64,000 nt of DNA from an uncultured Proteiniphilum sp. (GCA_927407015.1 CAKMJT010000016.1:1-64000); one strand, 5' to 3'. Counted from the stretch's first letter, positions 48,784 through 57,650 are shown. Made by a program: numbers and translations. The notes: generated from the sequence alone by a model not told the origin.

Positions 48784-50322
48784 ATGAGAAAATTATGCTT
48801 GTTCGCTGTCGTCTCCCTTTTTCTGTTCCATGCTGCTGCGCAGGAAAAAAATATCTTCGAGAATCCTGTCATTCGTGGCGATATCGCTGACCCCTCTGTC
48901 GTTCGTGTTGAGGGTACCTATTATGCCACGGGGACCTCTTCTGAATGGGCTCCTTTTTACCCGCTGTTCAAATCGTCCGATCTCATCAACTGGGAACAGA
49001 CCGGACATATCTTTGACGAAAAACCTGCCTGGACCTCTCACTCCTTCTGGGCACCCGAATTATTTTATCATCACGGAACAATGTTCTGTTATTACACAGC
49101 CCGCAGGAAATCGGACAATACTTCCTATATTGGAGTAGCCACCGCTCAAGGCACCTCGCTGCAGTTCACGGATCAGGGCCCTATCGTTGAACACGGTACA
49201 GAGGCAATCGATGCATTCGTATTTGACGATAACGGACAGCTCTACCTGACCTGGAAAGCGTATGGCCTCGACAGTCGGCCCATTGAATTACTGGGCAGCC
49301 GGCTGTCGGATGACGGGCTGCGGCTGGAGGGAGAGCCATTCTCTTTGTTGAAAGACGATGAAGAAATTGGCCTTGAAGGACAATATCATTACAAAAAGGG
49401 TGATTATTATTACATCATCTATTCGGCAAAAAGCTGTTGCGGCCCTTCCAGCGACTATGATGTGCGGGTAGCCCGTTCAAGGACATTCAGCGGACCCTAT
49501 GAGAAATACGAAGGAAATCCCATCCTGTCGGGCGGCAACGGCGATTTCCTTTCCTGTGGGCACGGTACAGCCGTAGAAACACCGGATGGAAGGATGTTTT
49601 ATCTGAGTCACGCCTATCAGGCCGGTGATGCTTTTTACCTGGGACGGCAGCCTGTACTGCATGAGTTCACGGTGAACGACAGTCATTGGATTGAGTTTAA
49701 AACCGGCAAACAGGCAGTGATCAGGCAGGAGCTCCCGTTCGCCGATACGGAGCAAGAGGAAGTGAATGATTTTAACGATGATTTTAATGGGACGCGCCTG
49801 AAGGTAGACTGGACATGGAACTATCCCTACTCCGCTGTCAACGCGAGACAGGACAGAGGGACCCTGTGGCTGACCGGCACTCCGATTCCAGACAATACAC
49901 AGGGTACCGTGCTCTGTCTCCGCCCGCAAACAACGAATTATGCTTATGAAACAAAAATAAATAACAGGAACAACAGTTTCAAGGGCCTGACCCTGTATGG
50001 CGATGACAAGAATCTGGTAGCGCTGGGCATAAAGGGCAGTGAAATAATCCTGAAATCAGTTAAGGAGGGAACGGAAGAGATCCGGTATCGATCTACTGCC
50101 CATGGAATAAATATCCGCTTCAGAATTGATCTGGAAAAAGGATGTTATCTCTCCTTCTCTTACAGCAATGATGGAAAAACATGGGTTCTGATAAATGATT
50201 CTCCCCTCGATGCCTCCTTTCTGGTCCGCTGGGACAGGGTTGCCCGCCCGGGGCTGATCCATTCGGGAGAATATGATGAGCCGGCTGCTTTTGATTATTT
50301 TACCTTAAAGCAACCGCACTGA
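48784..50322 (+). CDS. Exported glycoside hydrolase family 43 protein with C-terminal beta-sandwich
   Basis: GH43 enzymes are five-bladed propellers that cleave alpha-L-arabinofuranosyl or beta-xylosyl linkages. The signal peptide is clear (MRKLCLFAVVSLFLFHAAAQ). The catalytic triad can be placed at D36 (DIADPSVV, base), D143 (EAIDAFVF, pKa modulator) and E198 (IGLEGQYH, acid). From about residue 325 a second beta-sandwich module follows (NDFNDDFNGTRLKVDWTWNY), as in arabinan- and xylan-active subfamilies. At 512 residues it is complete. It heads a plus-strand pair with the GH127 gene, suggesting joint action on arabinose-containing side chains. No SusC/SusD pair is in the window. Confidence 0.9.
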   Translation: MRKLCLFAVVSLFLFHAAAQEKNIFENPVIRGDIADPSVVRVEGTYYATGTSSEWAPFYPLFKSSDLINWEQTGHIFDEKPAWTSHSFWAPELFYHHGTMFCYYTARRKSDNTSYIGVATAQGTSLQFTDQGPIVEHGTEAIDAFVFDDNGQLYLTWKAYGLDSRPIELLGSRLSDDGLRLEGEPFSLLKDDEEIGLEGQYHYKKGDYYYIIYSAKSCCGPSSDYDVRVARSRTFSGPYEKYEGNPILSGGNGDFLSCGHGTAVETPDGRMFYLSHAYQAGDAFYLGRQPVLHEFTVNDSHWIEFKTGKQAVIRQELPFADTEQEEVNDFNDDFNGTRLKVDWTWNYPYSAVNARQDRGTLWLTGTPIPDNTQGTVLCLRPQTTNYAYETKINNRNNSFKGLTLYGDDKNLVALGIKGSEIILKSVKEGTEEIRYRSTAHGINIRFRIDLEKGCYLSFSYSNDGKTWVLINDSPLDASFLVRWDRVARPGLIHSGEYDEPAAFDYFTLKQPH

Positions 50323-50501
50323 CTACGGGTTTCAATTCGGCAACTCCCCAGGAAAGTATACTTTAATTCTTGCAGCACAAGGAAATGATATCCAACATGG
50401 ATCAAAGTATAAATAGTGGCGACAGCCGATCTTTACACAATTGAAATAAAGACTAAAGATTTTATCACCCGGTTTCACCGGACAACAATAAACTCAAACA
50501 G

Positions 50502-52367
50502 ATGATGATGCGTATTTTCAGGATTTTTATCTCTCTTTCCCTGCTAATTGCCGGATGTAAGAGCCAGGATGAACCGGTTTCCTTCAGACGAGTGAAACAG
50601 GTCGATTTCTCCCATGTGCATATCACTGATTCATTCTGGTCTCCACGGCTGAGAAACCATGTGATCCACACTCTGCCTGTTTGTATCGACCAGATTGAGA
50701 ACCAAACCGGCAGGATACGCAATTTCGAAAATGCAGCCAACCGGTTTGGTGCACACTCCGGCATATTCTATGACGACTCCGATGTATACAAGGCGCTGGA
50801 AGGGATAGCCTACAGCCTGATCAACAATCCCGATCCCGAACTGGAGAGAAAGGCGGATGAATGGATCGCCAAATTTGCTGCTGCACAGGAGGAGGATGGC
50901 TACATCAACACATTTTATACGCTGACCGGCCTTGAGAAACGATGGAGCAACATGGACAAGCATGAGATGTATTGCGCCGGTCATCTGATTGAAGCTGCAG
51001 TGGCTTATTACCAGGCAACCGGAAAGCGGGTGCTGCTGGATGTATCCATCCGTATGGCGGATCATATGATGGAACAGTTTGGCCCCGGAAAAAGAGCCTG
51101 GGTTCCGGGACATGAGGAGATTGAACTTGCGCTGGTAAAACTGTCTGATGTAACAGGTAACCGTGACTACCTTGATTTTGCATACTGGCTACTGGAGCAG
51201 CGCGGACAGGGACACGGCTCAAAGGGAGGTGAGGGAGAGTGGCATCCGCTCTACTACCAGGATCAGATTCCTGTGCGTGAGTTGGAAAGTATCACCGGAC
51301 ATGCCGTACGTGCCATGTATCTCTTTTGTGGTATGTCTGATGTGGCAGCACTGAAAAATGATACCGATTATATCGAGGCGCTGGACCGCCTCTGGGATGA
51401 TGTAGTTCTCACCAAGATGTATGTCACAGGGGGGATAGGATCCTCAAGACAGAACGAAGGTTTTACAGAACCTTATGATCTGCCCAATTACGAGGCCTAT
51501 TGTGAAACCTGCGCTTCAGTAGGAATGGTTTACTGGAATGCACGAATGAATCAGCTGACCGGTGAGGGTAAATATGTGGATGTACTCGAGCGATCAATGT
51601 ACAATGGTGCATTGGCCGGTGTTTCATTGACAGGTGATCGGTTCTTTTACGTGAATCCGCTGGCCTCACAGGGTGATCATCACAGAAGGGAATGGTACGG
51701 TACGGCTTGTTGCCCCAGTCAGATCTCCCGCTTTCTACCCTCCATAGGGAGCTACCTCTATGGTACCACAGAAGATGCTCTCTGGGTAAATCTCTATGTG
51801 GGAAGTATCACCCGGGTGCCGGTAGATGGTGGTGAGATTACACTCCGCCAGGAGACAAGCTACCCCTGGGATGGTGAGGTGATCCTCACCATTGCTTCTC
51901 TGCCTCAACCGATGAAGAAGGAGGTGCGGCTGCGTATACCTGGCTGGTGCAAGTCATATGGGGTTGCGGTGAACGGTGAGGAGATCAATCCCGTTACGAT
52001 GGAGAAGGGTTATGTTGTGATCCAAAAACAATGGAAAGAGGGTGATGAGATCACGCTCATAATGGATATGCCCGTAGAGATGGTGGCATCGGCACCACAG
52101 GTGAAAGAGAATATGGGAAAAAGAGCTGTGCAAAGGGGCCCGCTTGTCTATTGTGTGGAAGATACAGATAACAACGATTTTGAAAATATTTTGCTCACGA
52201 AAGGGACATCATTTGCTCCTGCGTTTGATAAAACAGTACTGGGAGGAGTAACGGTGATCGATGCAGTAACTGACGAGAGCGTAATACGTCTCATTCCCTA
52301 TTACGCCTGGGATAACCGTGAAGCGGGAAAGATGAAAGTGTGGATTACTTATCGTGATGAGCCATGA
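50502..52367 (+). CDS. GH127 family beta-L-arabinofuranosidase-like lipoprotein
   Basis: GH127 enzymes release beta-L-arabinofuranose with a zinc-bound cysteine nucleophile. The 621-residue protein has a lipoprotein signal (SLSLLIAGC), an alpha/alpha-barrel catalytic domain and C-terminal beta-sandwiches. Compared with the Bifidobacterium enzyme HypBA1, the catalytic set is present: E319 (QNEGF), E335 and C337 (AYCETCAS), and C403/C404 (GTACCPSQ). It should sit on the cell surface or in the periplasm. It lies 179 nt after GH43, and its stop overlaps (ATGA) the start of a further gene that is cut off after 57 codons. Confidence 0.92.
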   Translation: MMMRIFRIFISLSLLIAGCKSQDEPVSFRRVKQVDFSHVHITDSFWSPRLRNHVIHTLPVCIDQIENQTGRIRNFENAANRFGAHSGIFYDDSDVYKALEGIAYSLINNPDPELERKADEWIAKFAAAQEEDGYINTFYTLTGLEKRWSNMDKHEMYCAGHLIEAAVAYYQATGKRVLLDVSIRMADHMMEQFGPGKRAWVPGHEEIELALVKLSDVTGNRDYLDFAYWLLEQRGQGHGSKGGEGEWHPLYYQDQIPVRELESITGHAVRAMYLFCGMSDVAALKNDTDYIEALDRLWDDVVLTKMYVTGGIGSSRQNEGFTEPYDLPNYEAYCETCASVGMVYWNARMNQLTGEGKYVDVLERSMYNGALAGVSLTGDRFFYVNPLASQGDHHRREWYGTACCPSQISRFLPSIGSYLYGTTEDALWVNLYVGSITRVPVDGGEITLRQETSYPWDGEVILTIASLPQPMKKEVRLRIPGWCKSYGVAVNGEEINPVTMEKGYVVIQKQWKEGDEITLIMDMPVEMVASAPQVKENMGKRAVQRGPLVYCVEDTDNNDFENILLTKGTSFAPAFDKTVLGGVTVIDAVTDESVIRLIPYYAWDNREAGKMKVWITYRDEP

Positions 52368-52537
52368 GAAAACCGACCGCAATACTTTTCCTGGCGGTGA
52401 TCTGTACCAATGTCAGGATGATGGCAGATAATGCAGTATCACAGGCGAACTGCCTGGGCAACCGGCCGCCGCTGACAGACAAGCGCTATATCGAATTGCC
52501 GCTACGTTCCATAAAGCCGCAGGGATGGCTGAAGTAA
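52364..52537 (+). pseudogene. 5' fragment of a GH127-type (DUF1680-like) glycosidase gene, truncated
   Basis: An ATG overlapping the GH127 stop opens a frame of 57 codons. It has a signal peptide (ILFLAVICTNVRMMADNAVS) and then LTDKRYIELPLRSIKPQGWL, which is the characteristic start of the catalytic region in GH127/DUF1680 proteins of 600-800 residues. The frame stops at a TAA just after GWLK, exactly where composition drops to AT-rich foreign sequence. No continuation is found in the next 6 kb. I infer that a deletion or insertion at about 52537 removed more than 90 per cent of the gene. Confidence 0.75.
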
Positions 52538-52612
52538 CACCTTATCACATTTTTGGCAATACGGATTGTTTATTGCCAAATTAGTGATATATTTGCTCTG
52601 ATATTATGTTAT

Positions 52613-53335
52613 ATGGTTACAACAAACGACATATTAAATTTCGCATTCACACATAAGGTGTTCACTCGTAAAGAATTAATAGCCAATTTGAAGAGTGAAG
52701 ATCAAATTGGTTCTCCCGGAACTTTTTCCGAACAACTGAATCGCCTTGTAAAATCGGGACAATTGGTTCGTATTGAAAGAGGCGTTTATAAATTGCCCGA
52801 TGATGCAAAAAAGGATTTTTCAATAGTATGCTCCGAAGAAATAAGACAAATAAATCTGCAAATAAAATCCCAGTTTCCTTTTGTTGATTATTGTTTATGG
52901 TCTGCTTCGACCCTGATACCATACATGCACCACATTCCAAATCTGAATCTTTTGTTAGTTGATGTAGAACGCGAGGTAGCTGAACCTGTTTTTAATCTTT
53001 TAAATGCAGATAGCAATAAAAGGGTTTTTCTGCTGCCTTCGCTCACCGACATTGAACGATACATAAGCACCAACGATACAATTATCATTCGTCCGTTAAT
53101 ATCTGAATCGCCTTTGCAATTGGTGGAGGGCATAAACACCCCGACAATAGAAAAGGTGCTGGTAGATATTGTGGGGGATGTGGAATTTTCGTTTTTACAG
53201 GGTTCGGAAATAAACTATGTATATACAACAATTTTTGAACGACACAATGTGAATAAGAACAAGCTCTTACGCTACGCCACCCGTCGGGGACGAAAAGAAG
53301 AAATCGAACAACTGATAAACGCCAATAAATTATGA
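52613..53335 (+). CDS. AbiEi-type (DUF6577-like) type IV antitoxin
   Basis: The 240-residue protein (ATG at 52613; an upstream in-frame start is less likely) has an N-terminal winged helix (TFSEQLNRLVKSGQLVRIER, then GVYKLPDD) and a C-terminal domain resembling AbiEi antitoxins and Bacteroidetes DUF6577 proteins (VDYCLWSASTLIPYMHHIPN). AbiEi represses its operon and counters AbiEii, a nucleotidyltransferase toxin, in abortive-infection systems. The stop codon overlaps an ATG that opens MIHPDSRTID, which looks like the start of such a toxin, but that gene is destroyed after 12 codons. The antitoxin is therefore an orphan. Confidence 0.72.
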   Translation: MVTTNDILNFAFTHKVFTRKELIANLKSEDQIGSPGTFSEQLNRLVKSGQLVRIERGVYKLPDDAKKDFSIVCSEEIRQINLQIKSQFPFVDYCLWSASTLIPYMHHIPNLNLLLVDVEREVAEPVFNLLNADSNKRVFLLPSLTDIERYISTNDTIIIRPLISESPLQLVEGINTPTIEKVLVDIVGDVEFSFLQGSEINYVYTTIFERHNVNKNKLLRYATRRGRKEEIEQLINANKL

Positions 53336-53369
53336 TTCACCCCGATAGTCGGACAATAGATTTGATGGT
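53332..53369 (+). pseudogene. Truncated AbiEii-type nucleotidyltransferase toxin start
   Basis: ATG at 53332 overlaps the antitoxin stop (ATGA) and encodes MIHPDSRTIDLM before running into the IS remnant; the frame ends at a TGA at 53395-53397. The overlap and the MIHPDSRT start are as expected for the toxin of an AbiE-like pair. About 250 residues or more are missing. Identification rests mainly on position. Confidence 0.5.
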
Positions 53370-53855
53370 ACTGTACTGTAGGTTCTTCTTTGCATGAACA
53401 ACGAAGTAAGCTCCAATCTGGTGAATCCTTTACAACATCTTAAAGTTGTTGTAGGCACGGTTAAATATGTAATAAGATCCGGGCTCATAAGGAATTTCCT
53501 TCATCGCTTTTGAATCGTGTACTGAGGCATCAGTAATGTGAAAGAATGCAGGTATCTGTGTTTCCAGATCATACAAGGTGTGTACTTTGATACCACCTTT
53601 GGTCCTGCGGAACTTTGCCCACCAGAAAACAGCCAGACACAAATCAATAGTTGTTGAATCAAAAGCAAATACGTTTCCATCGAGTTTGAAGATGTCTATA
53701 ACACATTTCTTCCTTAATGCTAGGAGCTGATTCCAACAAGTGAGATGCTTCACATATTTGTCGCCATCATACTTTCGAACGATGTAATTGAATTTATTCC
53801 TATCTAAGAAATCGACCGGCTGAGCAAACACGTATTTGTATTTATGCATTTGCAA
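53370..53855 (-). pseudogene. IS4-family transposase (DUF4372/DDE), degenerate
   Basis: The start MHKYKYVFAQPVDFLDRNKF is the DUF4372 N-terminus of Bacteroidetes IS4-type transposases, and VFAFDSTTIDLCLAVFWWAK holds the first catalytic Asp. Three lesions are visible. About 60 residues are missing between TCWNQLLAL and KKCVIDIF. A TAA interrupts the frame after NNFKML, although RIHQIGAYFVVHAKKNLQY continues in the same frame. The gene then ends at about 53370 against the toxin fragment, so the C-terminal half with the catalytic Glu is gone. The element cannot move. No terminal repeat is visible on the low-coordinate side. Confidence 0.85.
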
Positions 53856-53970
53856 TCCTGATTAGGATCGCAAAGATGAGAATTCAAATCCGTTTAATCG
53901 AAAATCGTCTTCAACTAACTAAATTTCAAATATTTCAAAGAGCGATTTTAGATTTTAATGGGCCAGCAAT

Positions 53971-54001
53971 GTTGCTTTTTGCAAAATAATCCCTACATTT
54001 G
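53971..54001 (+). promoter_or_regulatory. Promoter of the XRE regulator fragment
   Basis: GTTG (53971-53974), a 19-nt spacer and TACATTTG (53994-54001) fit the Bacteroidetes promoter with one minus-33 mismatch, 42 nt before the ATG at 54044. Confidence 0.5.
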
Positions 54002-54043
54002 CCAATTACAGACAAGACAAAACAAAACCAAACAGAAAAGCCA

Positions 54044-54097
54044 ATGAATGAATTTGGTACTAAAATAAGAGAGCTTCGTGAGAAACAAAATATTTAG
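54044..54097 (+). pseudogene. 5' fragment of an XRE-family regulator
   Basis: Seventeen codons (MNEFGTKIRELREKQNI, then TAG) match the first helix of short helix-turn-helix regulators, such as controller proteins found beside restriction-modification genes in Bacteroidetes. The remainder is replaced by the 3' part of a metallopeptidase gene in another frame. Confidence 0.6.
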
Positions 54098-54540
54098 GGA
54101 AGTATTACGGCCTTCAAATCAATGAGTCAGAGAATCGAAATATTATATTTAAAAATGCTTTTATTGTTGATGCCCGAAATATTGAAGTTGTAAAAAACTT
54201 ACTGTTTGAATGGTATCAGCAGCAAGCAAAAGAAGTTCTGATACCCCGAATTAAATACTTCGCTGAGCACTTAGGAGTAAAACGGAAACGAATAAATATT
54301 ATATCACCCAAATATACATGGGGATCATGTACTGCCGCCGGTTCGCTTAATTTCAACTGGCGAATAGTAAAAGCTCCACCCGAAGTAATAGATTATATCG
54401 TAGTTCACGACTTAGCCCACCTTCGGGAACACAATCATTCTCCCGAATTTTGGAACATTGTAGCCGTTCAACTACCTCAATACGAAGATGCTAAACAATG
54501 GCTCAAAATAAACGGACACGAATTGGATGAGGATTTTTAA
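54091..54540 (+). pseudogene. 3' fragment of an M48/YgjP-like (DUF45) metallopeptidase
   Basis: An open frame without start codon encodes the C-terminal two thirds of a DUF45/YgjP-type protein: YLGKYYGLQINE, LLFEWYQQQAKEVLIPRIKY, the family's YTWGSCTAAGSLNFNWRIVK, and VVHDLAHLREHNHSPEFWN. The zinc-site motif should read HExxH; here it is HDLAH, so the catalytic Glu is replaced by Asp (54409-54411). In Bacteroidetes such proteins often follow hsdR in type I restriction loci. The join to the XRE start suggests that the genes between them were deleted. Confidence 0.75.
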
Positions 54541-54567
54541 TCCTAAAGTACTAATAAAAATAAATCT

Positions 54568-55818
54568 ATGAATATACACGACCTCCGTCAAGCTCAAGTT
54601 GGCTTTTCAGTATCCGTCGCAATTGAAGGCAGAAAACAACTGAATAAGTTACGTACTGAATTTATAAAAGATTTCTCGTTAAAACATATTGCAGAAATGA
54701 AGATTGATGAATATGTTATTGGTAAAGGGAATCAAACATTTTGCTATAGGTTAGAACGTGATTTAGACGGATTAGGTAGAACACTTGGAGCTACAGCTTT
54801 TAAATTCGGAGTTTATTATGGCATTGTAAAAGGAGATAATGAATTCAAATACAGGCACTCGGAGAAATGGGGTAGTAATTACAAAATAGCTTTTCAAAAC
54901 ATTCGTGAGGCATTGATTGAATTAATTACTGCCGGAAAAAACAAAGATATTGGTGCTATTGTAAATAGCAATATCTCAATTATGTTTAAAGGCAAAATCC
55001 TTTCAACTTATTATCCCGAAAGATACCTGAATATCTTTTCGAATGACCACTTAAATCATTATTTACAGTTTTATGGATTGTTGAATGAAGAAATTTTAAA
55101 TGCTGATCCTGTCATTAAACGAGAAGAACTTATGGCTTTTAAAAATAAAGATAAAGTCATGAAGCATTGGAATGCAGATATTTTTGCTAATTTTTTGTAT
55201 TCAACCTATCCCAAAAGCCCTGTCAAAGATCAACAAGAATCAGAAGTGTTGACAAATTACAAAGCTCCTGTTTTTCCAATATTACAAACCCCAGAAACAG
55301 TTGAATTAAATATACAACCGAAACAAGAAAGTTCCAAATCAGGGTCACAAAAAAAATCAGGGAATAAGCCTGATTACGAAAAGGAAAACCGCCTATTGAA
55401 GCAACTTGGCGATATGGGTGAAGATTTAGTATTGAAATTTGAGCAAAAACGATTGAAGGAGGCGGGTCTTAACTCTCAGTCAAAAAAAATAAAGCGGGTT
55501 TCCTTAGATTCCGATTCATGGGGTTATGATATTCTTTCATTCAACGATGATAAAACCGAAAGGTACATTGAGGTAAAAGCAACTCGTGCAAAGCCAGGTA
55601 CAGCTAATTTCTTCCTTACCCTCAACGAACTAAACACAGCCAAAGAAAAGCAGGAAAACTATTATATTTATATGGTGTATGATATTCTGTCGCCTAATCC
55701 AAAGATTTGGATTATCACCAATCCGTTTTCTCCGGAAAATATAAATGTTCTGATGGAACCGGTGAATTATCGGATAAAGATAAATGTAAAGAAAAACAAT
55801 AATACATTAGAATTATGA
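54568..55818 (+). CDS. DUF3883 (PD-(D/E)XK-like) domain protein
   Basis: The 416-residue protein has an N-terminal domain I do not recognise (1-220, including YYPERYLNIFSNDHLNHYLQ), a charged low-complexity linker (about 245-275) and a C-terminal DUF3883 domain with the pattern of a PD-(D/E)XK nuclease: GDMGEDLVLKFEQ, D321 in SWGYDI, and E335-x-K337 in RYIEVKATRA. DUF3883 occurs in many defence and restriction proteins. Its stop overlaps the next ATG by four bases (ATGA), so it is translated with the AlbA_2 ATPase and probably acts with it. It is AT-rich and intact. Sensor plus nuclease is a fair guess for its role; specificity is unknown. Confidence 0.8.
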   Translation: MNIHDLRQAQVGFSVSVAIEGRKQLNKLRTEFIKDFSLKHIAEMKIDEYVIGKGNQTFCYRLERDLDGLGRTLGATAFKFGVYYGIVKGDNEFKYRHSEKWGSNYKIAFQNIREALIELITAGKNKDIGAIVNSNISIMFKGKILSTYYPERYLNIFSNDHLNHYLQFYGLLNEEILNADPVIKREELMAFKNKDKVMKHWNADIFANFLYSTYPKSPVKDQQESEVLTNYKAPVFPILQTPETVELNIQPKQESSKSGSQKKSGNKPDYEKENRLLKQLGDMGEDLVLKFEQKRLKEAGLNSQSKKIKRVSLDSDSWGYDILSFNDDKTERYIEVKATRAKPGTANFFLTLNELNTAKEKQENYYIYMVYDILSPNPKIWIITNPFSPENINVLMEPVNYRIKINVKKNNNTLEL

Positions 55819-57479
55819 CCAATCAACAAATTCAAAATATCCTGTCAGATTTACTTTCTCTGCCAGCTGAAACTGAAGTGGTTGAGTTCAAAGAAGCACG
55901 TAATAACTTCGATTCAAAAGAATTAGGAAAGTATTTCTCTGCTTTAAGTAACGAAGCAAACTTAAAGGGTAAATCCTCTTCGTGGTTGGTTTTTGGTGTT
56001 AATAACAAAAAACAGATTGTTGGCACTGCTTATCGAACAAGCTGGAAAGATTTGGATAATTTGAAGTACGAGATGGCTGAACGAATTAATGGAAGGCTGA
56101 CTTTTATTGAAATATACGAACTGCAAACAGTTGATGGTCGTGTTGTCCTTTTCCAGATTCCCCCCGCTCCGAAAGGAATACCCACTTCTTTTGGCGGTTT
56201 CTTCTTTGGTCGCGATGGCGAAAGTGTTGGTGCTTTAAATATTGAAGAAATTGAACGCATTCGAAATCAGGTAGTTCAAACCGATTGGAGTATTGGTATT
56301 TGTGCTGATGCCAGTTTAGATGATTTAGACGAAGTGGCTATTTCAAAAGCTCGGGATAACTATAAAATTAAGAATCCTCGTTTGGCAACTGAAATAGATA
56401 GTTGGGATACACCCACATTCTTGAACAAAGCAAAAATAACTATTAATGGTAAAATCACGAACACTGCAATTTTATTGTTAGGGAAACCTGAATCGGAACA
56501 CTTCTTGGCTCCAGCCATTGCCCGTATTACATGGGTTTTGAAAGACATTCGTAATATCGAAAAAGATTATGAGCATTTTACTTGTCCGTTATTGCTTTCT
56601 ATAGATAAGGTTTTTGCCCGAATACGTAATCTTAAATATCGCTATATCAAAGAAGGCACATTGTTCCCCGATGAAGTAGATCGGTATGACCCTTATAACA
56701 TTAAAGAAGCACTAAGTAATTGTATTGCACACCAGGATTATACAATGTCTGGCAGAATTAATGTGGTGGAAATTGAAGACGAACAGTTAATCTTTAGTAA
56801 TGTGGGAGATTTTCTTCCGGGATCTGTCGAAAGCGTTTTGGAAAGTGATCAGCCACCGGCTTTATATCGTAATAATTTTCTTGCTCAGGCAATGGTTAAT
56901 CTTAATATGATTGATACAGTGGGCAGTGGTATCAAAAGAATGTTTATGTCTCAACGTAATAGGTTCTTTCCAATGCCGGATTATGATTTGAGTGGTTCTT
57001 CTGTAAAGGTAGTAATCACAGGTAAAGTGATTGATTTGGAGTATGCTAAAGTTCTTGCAAGGCATAACGATTTATCTCTGGACGAAATCTTATTACTGGA
57101 TAAAGTGCAGAAAAAAAAGGAACTTACAGATGATGAAATTCACAAATTGAAATCAAAGAAACTCATTGAAGGAAGGAAGCCAAAATTTATAATCTCAGAA
57201 AATGTTGCTATAGAAACTAAACAAATAGGCACTTATCTCAAAACAAGAGGGTTTGATAATAAGTACTATAAGAAACTTGTCATAGAATATATTCAAAAGA
57301 ACAAGAAGGGGTCTGGTAAACAGGAAATACGGGAATTACTTTGGAATAAATTACCTGATATTTTAAGCGAAACACAAAAAGAAAACAAGATTTCCAATAT
57401 ACTTTCAGAACTTCGCACCAAAAAATTAATTAAAAATATTGGTTCTGATTCACTCCCCAAATGGGTCATTTGTGATTAA
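55815..57479 (+). CDS. AlbA_2/Schlafen-type ATP-binding protein
   Basis: The 554-residue protein has an N-terminal AlbA_2 (Schlafen-core) domain (VVEFKEARNNFDSKELGKYF, SSSWLVFGVNNKKQIVGTAY, GFFFGRDGESVGAL), a central HATPase_c_4-like region (YDPYNIKEALSNCIAHQDYT, with the N and D of the Bergerat ATP site) and FLAQAMVNLNMIDTVGSGIK, and a C-terminal winged-helix-like region. Such proteins are common beside type I restriction genes and in defence islands of Bacteroidetes; some act as transcriptional regulators and others are suspected effectors. It overlaps the DUF3883 gene by ATGA and is followed by the UDG-like gene after about 170 nt. Confidence 0.85.
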   Translation: MTNQQIQNILSDLLSLPAETEVVEFKEARNNFDSKELGKYFSALSNEANLKGKSSSWLVFGVNNKKQIVGTAYRTSWKDLDNLKYEMAERINGRLTFIEIYELQTVDGRVVLFQIPPAPKGIPTSFGGFFFGRDGESVGALNIEEIERIRNQVVQTDWSIGICADASLDDLDEVAISKARDNYKIKNPRLATEIDSWDTPTFLNKAKITINGKITNTAILLLGKPESEHFLAPAIARITWVLKDIRNIEKDYEHFTCPLLLSIDKVFARIRNLKYRYIKEGTLFPDEVDRYDPYNIKEALSNCIAHQDYTMSGRINVVEIEDEQLIFSNVGDFLPGSVESVLESDQPPALYRNNFLAQAMVNLNMIDTVGSGIKRMFMSQRNRFFPMPDYDLSGSSVKVVITGKVIDLEYAKVLARHNDLSLDEILLLDKVQKKKELTDDEIHKLKSKKLIEGRKPKFIISENVAIETKQIGTYLKTRGFDNKYYKKLVIEYIQKNKKGSGKQEIRELLWNKLPDILSETQKENKISNILSELRTKKLIKNIGSDSLPKWVICD

Positions 57480-57650
57480 AAGAGATTAAAAGAGATTAAA
57501 TAGAAATATCAAAAGAGTATTCGAACATATGTGTTTGAAATGCAAGAATATAGACCAAATAAAATACAAGAAAAACTATTAGAGAAATAATAGAATCTAT
57601 TTGTATTGCAATACAATCTTTATAATTTAATCAACTTGGATAAAATCGCC

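Noticed and set aside
50331-50421. Open frame with protein-like translation (GFQFGNSPGKYTLILAAQGN) between GH43 and GH127
   Set aside because: It is only about 33 codons long, has no start codon and matches no family I know; chance openness is likely.
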